Part shown: positions 25,157-34,363 of the stretch, piece by piece
Layout: every line of letters begins with the position of its first letter
Numbering within the stretch: the stretch's first letter is position 1
Made by a program: the position numbers and the translations under genes
The notes under the pieces: model-generated
Databases searched by the model: none
The model's input: only the letters and a program-made list of their open reading frames with translations
Told to the model about the DNA's origin: nothing
NCBI GenBank assembly: GCA_029259935.1
Contig: JAJDEH010000163.1
Location: 1 to 38,350 of the forward strand
Origin: Planctomycetota bacterium
GTDB taxonomy: Bacteria; Planctomycetota; Planctomycetia; Pirellulales; Pirellulaceae
Length of the DNA stretch: 38,350 nt
Direction of reading: 5' to 3'

Positions 25157-28100
25157 ATGAACAGCGAGCTTTCAGATGCGTTTGAGGTAAGTGAGGTGCT
25201 CGAGAAAGAACTTGAGTACCTTAAGTGTCGGCGCGAACCACACGGACCTTCTTCCAACACGACACCACACGACAATCCCACTCCAGATGCGACCTGTAAT
25301 CCGCCAGGAACGGACCCTCGCGATCGCTTGCGCGAAATGGATACTGTTGGGCTGGCTCTTTCCGGTGGCGGCATTCGTAGTGCCAGCGTGAGCCTAGGTT
25401 TTGTCCAGGGGCTTGCCGACTTGGCACTCCTCAGGCGCTTTGATTACCTCTCGACTGTCTCCGGTGGAGGTTATCTTGGTGGTTGGTTGTCAGCATGGAT
25501 CCATCGCACACGCGACATTACAGAGGTTGAATCGCATTTGCAAACCCGTCGCAGCGCATCATCGGTGGGCGTCGACGCATTGCCCAATAGCGAGGTGGAA
25601 CCTTTCGAGATTTCTTGGCTGCGTGCCCATAGCAATTATCTAGGACCTCGACTGAGCCTGGGATCGCCCGACGTGTGGGTATTATTTGCTAGCTACCTGC
25701 GCAATTTGTTGCTCAATCAAACGATGTTCATGGCATCATTGATCTGCCTGTTGCTGATACCGCGCTTTCTCTTGCTTTCGTATTGTTCGAGTGGTGCGTC
25801 CGGTGGCGCAGAGATACATGTTGTTCTGATGTTACTGTCGGCGTCACTGCTGGGCTTAGCCGCGGTGATAATGAGTCGCGGCGTGATTCCATTTCGAATC
25901 GCTAAATGTGACACAACGCAAACACGACACCCGACCCACCACATCACGTGGAGCGTATTACTCTTAGCTACGGTAAGTCTTCTAATCGCTTGGTTTGTCA
26001 TCGACGGTTCGTTTTCAATCGTCGATAGCCACGGTGAAAGGCGTACGGTCCTAATGGATTGGATCAATCCGAACATGCGCTTTCCCGAGATAAGTGTTTA
26101 TGCGTATGTTGGGGCATTGTCTGGGGCCATTGCTTTCGGACTGTTCGTCGTCGTACAGGGATTCACTTCGGCTATTCAGTGCTTACGGAAAGGTTGGGCT
26201 TTCAGTCGTATAGCCAGCCGACAATACGTTCGATCGACGGCAGCGATTGCGATCGTGGCGGCCGTGTGCGGCGCAAGCCTCGGATGCATTCTTTATCTTT
26301 GCCGGCGACACTGGCTTGGTATCGACACTGCAGGCTTAGATCGCGAAATACGTCGCGCGGCGAGTGTGTTGATGATCGGGCCGCCGACTGTTCTTGGCGT
26401 CTTTGCTATGGGTTCCTTCCTGTTCGTCGGCTTGATGGGGCAGTCGCTGAGCCGCGCCGAACGTGAGTGGTGGGCGCGCTTCGGCGGTGTACTCTTAAGA
26501 ACTGCTTGCGTCTTCGCCGCTTTTGTTGGGTGTGCGCTGTTTGGAACGCCGCTGCTTCTTTCCGCCGGACCAACGCTTGGCGCGTGGCTGACAAGCAGCT
26601 GGGCAGTGGTCACGACTGGAGGCATCTTGGCCGGCATAAGCCGAATGAACAGTAAGGGGAAGGTGAAGAGGGGGCTTGATCACGTCGTGCGAGTGACACC
26701 ATATGTATTTCTCGGCGGCTTGCTTGTCATTTTATCATCGTTTGTAAGCCTTTGCGTAGACCATCGCCCGGAACCCACTTTATTTGGCGATGTCGTGAAG
26801 TCGCCTCGTCGTGTGCCCACGAAAGTTGTCGTGGATGTCCGTGAACCCAGCAGACCGGCAGTGGTTTCAGAAAGTCAGGAGTATCAGGTAGAGGATGACG
26901 TTGGCCAACGGACAATCCGCAGCTACTGGGCAGGTATTCTGAACTCCTCCTATAATGCCACCGATAGTGCCGACCTTCGTCCTGACCGATTCGCAGCACT
27001 TACTCGCTGGTGTTGGCTTTGGGCGATATGCGCGGCTGTGGCATCGATTTTTTCCAAGTGCGTCGGAGTAAACACGTTTTCTTTACATCACCTCTACTAT
27101 TTTCGACTCGTGCGGTGCTTCTTGGCTGCATCGACCAAGCGAGCGCGAGCCTTTGTATCGCGAGGTGTTCCGGCTTCGCGCGACAACGTGATGCCGCGGC
27201 AGTATGACGCGAGCACTGGTTTCGATCACAACGACGATTTGGAATTGAATCAATTGGGCTGTTGTGCCGCCGGTGCAACATCATCCTGCCAGTCCGAGAG
27301 AACTGTGGATGTTCGCGAAATCGAACGCGGTTGTGACAGCTCGCCCGATGATAACATAGGGCCTCCTATCTTGGGACCGTATCTACTGATTAATACAGCG
27401 ATGAACTTAGTCGGGGACGGCGATTTGCGTTGGCAGGAACGGAAAGCGGAAGCATTTCTCCTGTCTCCCATGTTTTGCGGAAGCGAGATCTCCGGCTATC
27501 GCCCGTTACCGGCTTATGCGGCAGGCGTTGACAATACACGACTTACACTTGGTGAAGCCATAACAATCTCCGGTGCCGCCGCGAGCCCCAATATGGGATA
27601 CCATTCCTCGCCGGCAGTGACCGCGCTATTGACTCTCTTCAACGTTCGGCTGGGCGCTTGGCTGCCGAATCCGGCCAAATCACAAACGTGGAGAAACAGT
27701 GAACCACGCAACTCGCTACTGTTGCTTGCGAGAGAATTCTTGGGCTTGACCGACCGCGACGCGGAGTATGTTTATTTGTCTGACGGCGGCCATTTTGAGA
27801 ATTTGGGCGTTTACGAGCTTATTCGTCGTCATTGTAGATACATCGTCGCTGTGGACGCGACTGCGGATCCTAGGTACGAGTTTCACGATTTAGGCGGACT
27901 TATTCGTAAGTGCCGCGTGGACTTCGGTGTGCCGATCGAGATTGACGTCGCTTCGATCGAGCCCGGACCGGACGGCTTTAGCAAGTGGCACTGCGCGGTC
28001 GGATTAATTAGGTACGATTATGTGAAACCGAAGGCTATGCCAGGGCTCCTGATTTACGTGAAAAGTTCCTTGTCCGGAGACGAACCCTCAGATGTACTCA

Positions 28101-29281
28101 ATTATGCGAAGCAGAATGCGCCGTTTCCCAACCAGCCAACGACCGACCAGTTTTTCTCTGAATCTCAGTTCGAGAGCCATCGTGCGCTGGGACACCACTT
28201 GGCCAAGGCGGTGTTTATGGACGCTGTTCGGGAAGTGGAACCAAGCGATGGGATGAGCGATGCGACACATCGGGATATTGTCAATCAATTATTTTCGAGT
28301 TTGCGCCGTCGCTGGTTTCCACCACCGCCGAACATGGAAGAGAATTATATTCAGACTTCAGAAATGTGTGTACAAATGCTCACGAAGTTGCGTGAGGATC
28401 CGAATTTGCGCCAACTCAGCTTTGAGATGTTTCCAGAGTTACGTTATTCCAGCCAGCATCGAATGGATGCTGCGATCACGGTGCAGATCGATTCATTAGA
28501 TGTCGCTCGCAGTGAAGTTCATATGGTTGAACAGGTTTTGGAAGTAATGGAAGCCGCATGGGTGAGCAACGGTATCGACGGCCAGGACGCGCACCCACTT
28601 AACCGTGGGTGGATGAACGCCTTCCGCCGCTGGACGAACTGTCCTACGTTTCGCAAACATTGGCTTTCCGTCCGAGGTGAGTTTAGCAGGGACTTCGTAC
28701 GGTTTTGCGATAGCGAATTAAGACTCGGCGATGGCAACGCAAGATGTTACGAGATTAATGAAAGATTGTCTGGGAGTGTCGCGGGCGATGCGGTGGGAGA
28801 GGCTTGGAAGACAGTATGCACGGAACACGCTCTGGAATGGCCGAGTGATCAGGTGCCGTCGCCAGATTCGTTACTTGAATCGGCGGCACATCTGCACATT
28901 GATTCTCAGACGATACGCGCCGCCTGGTTGATTGCGGCTCCGATGCGTTGGGATGCGTCGGAGGATAGGTTACATCCCTATGGATTTATTATTATGACCC
29001 CGCCAAAATGTGTCGATGATGGCTATGGACTCTGGATTTGGATTAGAGGCGCATATCGAAATCTCGGCATAGGTCGCGCTAGCATGAAGGAAGTGCAAGC
29101 CGTTTTTAAGGGAAGAGAAGTCAGGACACACTTGCCAGGGGGCAATCGTTTCGGTGCGGCTAATTCCAGCCAAAGAGCCATGTGGCTGGCGTTTTTTTAT
29201 CACTATGGATTCCGCTGCGTAGACAAATCCGCGTCACGACATCCAACTGACGACGACTTGGTCCTGGTTAAGGACAAATGA
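25157..29281 (+). CDS. Patatin-like phospholipase fused to membrane domain and GNAT-like C-terminus
   Basis: A 1374-residue protein from ATG 25157 (no clear ribosome site). Residues about 65-120 carry the patatin entry L-A-L-S-G-G-G-I-R and the nucleophile elbow T-V-S102-G-G. The partner aspartate is S-D876-G-G-H, within VYLSDGGHFENLGVYELIRR. Between them lie about nine hydrophobic segments (near residues 188-210, 217-243, 258-282, 313-335, 359-381, 404-427, 443-475, 512-532, 615-635), so the lipase halves are separated by a polytopic membrane block. The last 140 residues resemble a GNAT acetyltransferase: R1297-GAYRNLGIGRASM for acetyl-CoA binding and FFYHYGFRCVD near the end. The likely activity is membrane lipid hydrolysis. 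The GNAT part may be regulatory. It stands alone, with lower GC than the flanks. Confidence 0.8.
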   Translation: MNSELSDAFEVSEVLEKELEYLKCRREPHGPSSNTTPHDNPTPDATCNPPGTDPRDRLREMDTVGLALSGGGIRSASVSLGFVQGLADLALLRRFDYLSTVSGGGYLGGWLSAWIHRTRDITEVESHLQTRRSASSVGVDALPNSEVEPFEISWLRAHSNYLGPRLSLGSPDVWVLFASYLRNLLLNQTMFMASLICLLLIPRFLLLSYCSSGASGGAEIHVVLMLLSASLLGLAAVIMSRGVIPFRIAKCDTTQTRHPTHHITWSVLLLATVSLLIAWFVIDGSFSIVDSHGERRTVLMDWINPNMRFPEISVYAYVGALSGAIAFGLFVVVQGFTSAIQCLRKGWAFSRIASRQYVRSTAAIAIVAAVCGASLGCILYLCRRHWLGIDTAGLDREIRRAASVLMIGPPTVLGVFAMGSFLFVGLMGQSLSRAEREWWARFGGVLLRTACVFAAFVGCALFGTPLLLSAGPTLGAWLTSSWAVVTTGGILAGISRMNSKGKVKRGLDHVVRVTPYVFLGGLLVILSSFVSLCVDHRPEPTLFGDVVKSPRRVPTKVVVDVREPSRPAVVSESQEYQVEDDVGQRTIRSYWAGILNSSYNATDSADLRPDRFAALTRWCWLWAICAAVASIFSKCVGVNTFSLHHLYYFRLVRCFLAASTKRARAFVSRGVPASRDNVMPRQYDASTGFDHNDDLELNQLGCCAAGATSSCQSERTVDVREIERGCDSSPDDNIGPPILGPYLLINTAMNLVGDGDLRWQERKAEAFLLSPMFCGSEISGYRPLPAYAAGVDNTRLTLGEAITISGAAASPNMGYHSSPAVTALLTLFNVRLGAWLPNPAKSQTWRNSEPRNSLLLLAREFLGLTDRDAEYVYLSDGGHFENLGVYELIRRHCRYIVAVDATADPRYEFHDLGGLIRKCRVDFGVPIEIDVASIEPGPDGFSKWHCAVGLIRYDYVKPKAMPGLLIYVKSSLSGDEPSDVLNYAKQNAPFPNQPTTDQFFSESQFESHRALGHHLAKAVFMDAVREVEPSDGMSDATHRDIVNQLFSSLRRRWFPPPPNMEENYIQTSEMCVQMLTKLREDPNLRQLSFEMFPELRYSSQHRMDAAITVQIDSLDVARSEVHMVEQVLEVMEAAWVSNGIDGQDAHPLNRGWMNAFRRWTNCPTFRKHWLSVRGEFSRDFVRFCDSELRLGDGNARCYEINERLSGSVAGDAVGEAWKTVCTEHALEWPSDQVPSPDSLLESAAHLHIDSQTIRAAWLIAAPMRWDASEDRLHPYGFIIMTPPKCVDDGYGLWIWIRGAYRNLGIGRASMKEVQAVFKGREVRTHLPGGNRFGAANSSQRAMWLAFFYHYGFRCVDKSASRHPTDDDLVLVKDK

Positions 29282-30239
29282 ACGTCGTTCGTCGTTAACG
29301 CTCCATTGTCTTGAACTTGGCGGAGTTGCGTTGGGGGGGATCACGTAGGCTGACCATGATCATCGGGGAAGCGCTTTTGTATTGGTTGCGCGTGGTGCGG
29401 TGTATTGGAGCTGCGGGTCGCGGCGTTGGAATTTGTGATAGTCACGTTGCGCGTGGAGTTGGCCGTGGTTCGGAGGAATTCGGGCAATTCGTCGATGGCG
29501 CCGAAAGAGCGGCTGCCGGCCGTCTGAGGAACCGATCACGGATCGTCGCCGAGACACGACCGGCTAGCGGGGGTGCGAACGGTCGTGAAATCGAGCGCTC
29601 AACATAGCCTGCTCGGCATTCGCCTTCCTCGCCCCGGCGGTCCCTGCCGACCACAAGTCCGCCGCCCCGCCCTCTCTCCTGCCGATGAGTGGCTGGAATT
29701 TACGCGGCGAATGACACCGCGGCGACGATCCTTTTCATCTGTCGCCCCCAACGGGGCTCGCGGTGCGCGCCGACTGGTCGCTAGCCATGAACAGGTCAGC
29801 GTCGCCAAATCTACATCGTTGTTGGGCGTTGTAGCTTGAGGGTGTGGGTTGGATCCTCGTTCCTCTGGAGAAGCCGAATTCGCCTTGTTTGATGCAAATC
29901 GCTGCAAACTCCCCGGCACCACTATTCGCACTCCGCGAATACCGGCCTGCGCTCCGCCGTTACGTGGCGGCCTCGCATTGCCCGTAAATAAATTCTTCGC
30001 CCACTTGACGCGAGCATGTACGCAAGTATACTGCTAGCACGAAACGGGCACGGAGGCGAAACACGCGTTGTTGACCCGTTTTTGAATCTGCCGTTGGAGC
30101 ACGGCCGGTGCCTGGCTGAGTCCTGGGACTCACCGCTGATCTGGGCGCTTTTTTCCATGTTGTGACGCCGCACGCTGATGCATTGGCACGGCCGCGGAGT
30201 GTTCAGCGTGCGCGCGTCCAGATCCAATCGAGGTGAGTC
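29282..30239. other. Intergenic, about 960 bp, no supported gene
   Basis: Short ORFs here are arginine- and serine-rich in all frames and look like shadows of GC-rich non-coding DNA. The inverted repeat at 29923-29941 and the palindrome AGTATACT (about 30021-30028), both upstream of the LexA-like gene, are the only structured sites I see. Confidence 0.5.
29923..29941. promoter_or_regulatory. Inverted repeat, candidate operator
   Basis: TATTCGC-ACTCC-GCGAATA: perfect 7-bp arms around a 5-nt spacer, about 300 bp upstream of the LexA-like start. The spacing and symmetry suit a dimeric repressor, but the distance to the gene is long and no second copy was found. Confidence 0.3.
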
Positions 30240-30695
30240 ATGTTGAGCGTCGATCTTCTTCCGCCCCGACAGCGGGCCGTCTTTGAGTTCATCCGCGACG
30301 AAACGGGGCGTACCGGCGTCTGCCCGTCGTTCCGCGACATTGCCGACCACTTTGGCGTCGCGTCAAAAAACACTGTCTTCGGCCACGTGAAGGCCCTGAA
30401 GGAAAAGGGCTTCCTCGCTCTAGAGCGAAGCCAGGGTCGGGCGATCCAAGTGCTGGTTCACGAACCGCAGACGATGCCGCTGGTTGGCCAGGTCGGCGCC
30501 GGACCGCTGGCCGAAGTGTTCGAAGTCGTGCAGGCGTTGAACGTTACGGCGATCCTGGATGACGCGAACGTCGCGGTGCGCGTGGCCGACGACTCCATGC
30601 GGAAAGAACGAATGGCGGCCGGCGACGTCCTGATCGGTACGCGCCGCCGTGGCAGCCAGTTCCAGCCGAAGTGGTTGGTTCGCGCCGTCAACTAA
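30240..30695 (+). CDS. LexA-like repressor with shortened peptidase domain
   Basis: A 151-residue protein with GAGGTGA 5 nt before ATG 30240. Residues 8-70 are a LexA winged helix (PPRQRAVFEFIRDE, PSFRDIADHFGV, VFGHVKALKEKGFL). Residues 80-90 (PLVGQVGAGPL) keep the Ala87-Gly88 self-cleavage site, and V-A-D-D-S119-M keeps the nucleophile serine. The protein stops 32 residues after that serine, before the segment that normally supplies the general-base lysine and dimer surface. K144 is the only late lysine and is not in the usual setting. It may be a non-cleavable repressor or need a partner. Full-length LexA is about 200 residues. It probably controls the neighbouring accessory genes. Confidence 0.75.
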   Translation: MLSVDLLPPRQRAVFEFIRDETGRTGVCPSFRDIADHFGVASKNTVFGHVKALKEKGFLALERSQGRAIQVLVHEPQTMPLVGQVGAGPLAEVFEVVQALNVTAILDDANVAVRVADDSMRKERMAAGDVLIGTRRRGSQFQPKWLVRAVN

Positions 30696-30797
30696 TCGTG
30701 CAGGCAAATCAGCAAAGGGGGCCAATGAAGCTAGGAGCATTTGTCGCACGGATGGCATTCACGGTCAGAAACCATTGATGTTGGTAGGGAATCCACC

Positions 30798-31889
30798 ATG
30801 AAACGGAAAGCTTTGGTCGTTGAGGAAGATGATCAGAACGGGACCGACGCGGAAGACGCGATCCTTTCGCTGGGCCACGAACCGTTGCGGGCCCGCAACC
30901 GTCGGGAGGCGGAGCGCCTGATCGACAGCCATGACTTCGCGTATGCCTTGGTCTGCCTCGCGCTGCGGGCGAGGCCGCGGGGCAAACCGAAGCTGGAATG
31001 CAGCCTGAACCTGATGGACCGGCTGCAGCGTGAAAAGGGACCCGGGAAGGTGCCCGTGATCGTGACGAGCGAGCTGGAGGCAATACCGACGCCTTGGATC
31101 CGAGACATCATCGACCTGGGCGCGGCGGAGTTCGTCACGAAGCCGTTCTCGCTGACCGGCCGCCGGCTATCAAAGATCATCAGCAAATTGCTGCAATTGC
31201 CTTTTCTGAGCATCGCGTATCCGCTCGCCGAAGTCGCGGAAACCACGGTTTTCAGCGGACGCTTCGTCGGCGGCGAACTGAAGTTCGCCATTGATCACGC
31301 CGAACTCTGCGGCATCAAGATCGTGGGCGACAACGGTTTCGGGTGCGCCATCAAACTGCTGCGGACGCTGGCCGCCAAGGACGCGAATGGGCATTTCGTC
31401 CATCGCTCTGCCGAGGAACTGGCCCACGCGATCGGCGCGCACGTGGGCGTCAACACGGTCACGGCCGGCGTTCAGACCATTCGAAAGAATGCGACCAGTC
31501 GGTTGAAGAAGTACCTCGGCCTGGACTGCCACGCTGACGACGTGATCCGAACCGATCACCACGGCTACTGCCTGCGGGAATGGATCACCGTGGTGGGCGA
31601 CGATTCGGTGATGTCACTGCATGTCCCCGGTGCTTCCATCGATGTCACCGGTGTCACCGCTCATGTCCTCGATGTCCCCGGTCTGTCCCAGGACTCGGCG
31701 TTCAACGAACGCCAGCTTTGGGTGATTGATCAGGTGGCCCACGGAGCTCGTGTCGAGCGGGCGATGCTCGAAAAGCGGTTCGGGGTCCACGCCCGCACGG
31801 CGAAACGGGATTTGGCGCAATTGGTCGAGCGGCGATTGGTGCGGTTTGTCCGCGTAGGCAAGGCGGGTTATTACGGGGCGGCGGGGTAG
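30798..31889 (+). CDS. Atypical response-regulator-like protein with winged-helix C-terminus
   Basis: A 363-residue protein; ATG 30798 has AGGGA 7 nt upstream. Residues 4-125 follow the receiver fold, with K-A-L-V-V-E-E-D-D at the first strand and E-F-V-T-K115-P-F-S at the end. The strand that should end in the phosphoacceptor aspartate reads YALVCLALRA with no Asp, so classical phosphotransfer is unlikely. Residues about 140-265 form a domain I cannot name (AIKLLRTLAAKD, AEELAHAIGAHVGVNT, then RKNATSRLKKYLGL) that looks helix-turn-helix-like. After a Val/Asp/Gly repeat linker, residues about 300-360 are a winged helix (QLWVIDQVAHGARVERAMLEKRF). Probably a transcription regulator driven by something other than phosphorylation. 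Confidence 0.65.
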   Translation: MKRKALVVEEDDQNGTDAEDAILSLGHEPLRARNRREAERLIDSHDFAYALVCLALRARPRGKPKLECSLNLMDRLQREKGPGKVPVIVTSELEAIPTPWIRDIIDLGAAEFVTKPFSLTGRRLSKIISKLLQLPFLSIAYPLAEVAETTVFSGRFVGGELKFAIDHAELCGIKIVGDNGFGCAIKLLRTLAAKDANGHFVHRSAEELAHAIGAHVGVNTVTAGVQTIRKNATSRLKKYLGLDCHADDVIRTDHHGYCLREWITVVGDDSVMSLHVPGASIDVTGVTAHVLDVPGLSQDSAFNERQLWVIDQVAHGARVERAMLEKRFGVHARTAKRDLAQLVERRLVRFVRVGKAGYYGAAG

Positions 31890-32058
31890 GGCGGCCGACG
31901 GGGCCCACGTTGGCGAAACGGCGGGCCCCGGCACCGTCGGTTCTGCGACTTGGCGGGAAGGACGGCGATAGCATGCTTTGGGCCAGTGACGCTGCAAATC
32001 ATGCGCAACCAGCTTTTCGATGGCAGCAAACCGTTTGCGGTCTCGCTACAATGCCCGC

Positions 32059-32532
32059 ATGGCCGAGGGCGAGAGACGGGCGACCAGCGGACAGGTGTTG
32101 TATTTCTTAGAGTTGGAGCAACTTGCCGTGGGATATCAGACAATACTTCACCTGATCGACGTGAAGATTAAGTCGGAATCAGTCTCCATTGTGGAACGAG
32201 TGCTTAGTACGAGGAAGGGCAGAGGCGTCCGTCCGATACTCGAGTTCTTGAGCTTGGTCGCCGTTGACTGCGATGGTTTCCTGGCATTTAGGCCGAGCAA
32301 CGATTACGACAGTCCGTATACGCCCTACGAAGAAGACGAGACTGTACCCGCCGTCTGCGGAAAATGGCACGAAGCCGACAGAATAGCGAAGTGGCTGAGG
32401 CATCACTGCCAGAGAGGCGGGCGACTAATACAGCATAGCTCGGAAGGAGATGGACTAGCTTGGGGATGGACTTTTGATGGGCGAGGAAGAATGAAATACA
32501 TGGAGCTTCGCCCAATTGGAAAATGGGAATAG
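32059..32532 (+). CDS. Unknown protein (157 aa)
   Basis: I recognise no family. The start is uncertain: ATG 32059, ATG 32020 and GTG 32095 are all in frame and none has a convincing ribosome site. The N-terminus has a helical Leu-rich stretch (LYFLELEQLAVGYQTILHLID), the middle is Tyr/Asp/Glu-rich (SNDYDSPYTPYEEDE), and the C-terminus is basic and aromatic. There is no signal peptide or membrane segment. Base composition is lower in GC than the flanks, as in the next gene, which suggests both came in by transfer. Confidence 0.5.
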   Translation: MAEGERRATSGQVLYFLELEQLAVGYQTILHLIDVKIKSESVSIVERVLSTRKGRGVRPILEFLSLVAVDCDGFLAFRPSNDYDSPYTPYEEDETVPAVCGKWHEADRIAKWLRHHCQRGGRLIQHSSEGDGLAWGWTFDGRGRMKYMELRPIGKWE

Positions 32533-32577
32533 GCCTATTGTTGTGTGCACCCGATGTCCAAATCGAAGGAACTGCAA

Positions 32578-33009
32578 ATGCCGAAGAATACTACACGAGT
32601 CTGGCCCGAATGCGTGTACACAATTCTGCACTCGAACAACCTTAGGAAGATGTTCCAAGCTGGCCGGCAAGGGAGCTTTACCGAAGGAAAAAAGTGGGCT
32701 AGAGCGGAAGAGCTTTTACGCAGCGCACGTGCCGCATGCCAAATTGTTCCCGTTATTTTCGCTCCCGGAGAAAACATTGGGGAGCTGATGTATTTTGCTG
32801 AACTAGATGACGTGACAATCAGCCAATGCAATGACGGGAAATGGTCGACAACGGTGTCGGTCACGAACTTGACGAGAATTCGCTCGCCTCGTCCGAACAA
32901 GACCCAGCTAACTGTATGTAGCACAGGCAAAAAACTGCACAAAAACCATATTCGAACATATGTCGTCGTGCGTACACCCAAGTTTGTGTTGAAGGCAAAG
33001 CCACGATAG
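32578..33009 (+). CDS. Unknown protein, possibly PUA/ASCH-like fold (143 aa)
   Basis: ATG 32578 is preferred because AAGGA sits 7 nt upstream; in-frame ATG 32554 lacks this. The protein begins with a helical stretch (VWPECVYTILHSNNLRKMFQ), then shows beta-rich IVPVIFAPGENIGELMYFAELDD and a following STTVSVTNLTRI strand pair, ending in a basic tail (RTPKFVLKAKPR). A request/response-type PUA or ASCH-like RNA-binding fold is possible from the strand pattern, but I cannot show it. It is 45 nt downstream of the 157-aa gene and shares its lower GC content. Confidence 0.5.
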   Translation: MPKNTTRVWPECVYTILHSNNLRKMFQAGRQGSFTEGKKWARAEELLRSARAACQIVPVIFAPGENIGELMYFAELDDVTISQCNDGKWSTTVSVTNLTRIRSPRPNKTQLTVCSTGKKLHKNHIRTYVVVRTPKFVLKAKPR

Positions 33010-33264
33010 ATAGATGCGTTGCATCGCCACTTGGTCAGCAGAAGCCGACGGCCGGGCTTACCGCCGCACACAGAGTGATCGTCCGCCAATTGTTCGCCGA
33101 AAAAAAGGCAAGAATAAGCGAGTACTTCACTCGCGGTGTTTCACAGTATCCTGGATCGTAAGGCTCCGTAAGGCCGTAAGGAGAATCGCTGGCCGCTATT
33201 CGCCGCGATAGGCCTCACAAGGGCCATTCGGCGGCGCAGCCGCCTTTCGCGTAAGGGTTGACCT

Positions 33265-34296
33265 ATGCTCAAGATTGACCGTGACAAACAGAGCTTCTCA
33301 CTCCTCGACACGCCAACTTTGGCCGCCGTTTCGATCACCGAGCGGTACGACCTCCAAGAATTCATCTCCAACAGCCCAGATGACTTTTTCAAGGAGATCG
33401 GACAAGAGTTGTTCCTGCTTGGGAAGGAAATTGAACCGTCAAAGAACGTCCAGGACCGGATTGACCTGTTGGCCGTGGACAAAGAAGGAACCTGCGTCGT
33501 CGTAGAACTCAAGCGGGGCAACGACAAGCTGCATATGCTTCAGGCGATTTCCTACGCCGGAATGATTTCGCAATGGGAACCGGATGACTTCCTCCAATTG
33601 CTCGACGACGAGCAGCAGGAGGCGCTCTTGGAATTCCTGGAAGTGGACCGGGACGACATCAATCGCCAGCAGCGCATCATTCTTATCGCTGAGGCATACG
33701 ACTACGCGCTGCTAATCGGCGCAGAATGGCTCAGCGAGCAACACGGCGTGGATGTCACGTGCTGTCGAATCGCGGTGGCAAGAGATTCAGCGACGAACTC
33801 GGAATACCTTGTTTGCTCAAATGTTTATCCGGCGCCGGAACTGGCGAAGGAAGCTGTTTCAAGAGGTAGAAAACGTACCGGTACGAGTAAGGTTCCTTGG
33901 CCGGATTGGGAAACGGCGCTAGCAGGGGTCACGAACAACGCCGTAGTCATGTATTTCAAGAAGGAAATCGCAGCCAACGTGGAATCGTACCTCCGCAAGC
34001 GGATTCTTCGGTATCGTGTTGCGCGGAAGCGGCGGTGGTTCATGGCCGCGCGTAACAAGAATGCTTACGTCTGGCAGCACGGTCGATTTGAGGGAGATGT
34101 CGAGTTTTGGCAGCACGGCTTGAGTAAACCGGATGATGTGAAGCCGGTCAAGAATGGAGAGTGCTTGCGATTGTTTTTGAACACGGCAGAGGATTTTCAG
34201 TTCTTCCACGTTGCCGCGACCGAGAAACTGCAGGCACGCGAATGGCTGGGCGGATTGCCGGAAGACGAGATGGTGGAGGCTGAGGCAGAAAGCTAG
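33265..34296 (+). CDS. PD-(D/E)XK nuclease-like protein (NucS/DUF91-related)
   Basis: A 343-residue protein; ATG 33265 has AAGGG 8 nt upstream. Residues 55-90 hold the nuclease signature: R-I-D67-L-L-A-V-D, then V-V-V-E81-L-K83-R-G, with a preceding helix (DDFFKEIGQELFLLG) and a following one (MLQAISYAGMIS). This strand-turn-strand D...ExK with acidic helix is the core of PD-(D/E)XK enzymes, closest to the NucS/DUF91 kind acting on DNA ends or mismatches. The remaining 230 residues include ILIAEAYDYALLIGAEWL and a basic region about 230-270 that may bind DNA. It ends in a Glu-rich tail. No methyltransferase partner is adjacent. Confidence 0.75.
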   Translation: MLKIDRDKQSFSLLDTPTLAAVSITERYDLQEFISNSPDDFFKEIGQELFLLGKEIEPSKNVQDRIDLLAVDKEGTCVVVELKRGNDKLHMLQAISYAGMISQWEPDDFLQLLDDEQQEALLEFLEVDRDDINRQQRIILIAEAYDYALLIGAEWLSEQHGVDVTCCRIAVARDSATNSEYLVCSNVYPAPELAKEAVSRGRKRTGTSKVPWPDWETALAGVTNNAVVMYFKKEIAANVESYLRKRILRYRVARKRRWFMAARNKNAYVWQHGRFEGDVEFWQHGLSKPDDVKPVKNGECLRLFLNTAEDFQFFHVAATEKLQAREWLGGLPEDEMVEAEAES

Positions 34297-34363
34297 GCGG
34301 CACGTGAACGCGACTTGCGGGGATATCCGGCCGCACCAACCGAAGTAGATTCCGGAGACGACT

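Noticed and set aside
29311..29839. Short ORFs on both strands between the patatin and LexA-like genes
   Set aside because: Ser/Arg-rich, no ribosome sites, no recognisable domains.
33230..33247. GGCGGC-GCA-GCCGCC hairpin before the PD-(D/E)XK gene
   Set aside because: Only a 6-bp stem with three T residues, close to the ribosome site of the next gene; too weak to call a terminator or riboswitch.
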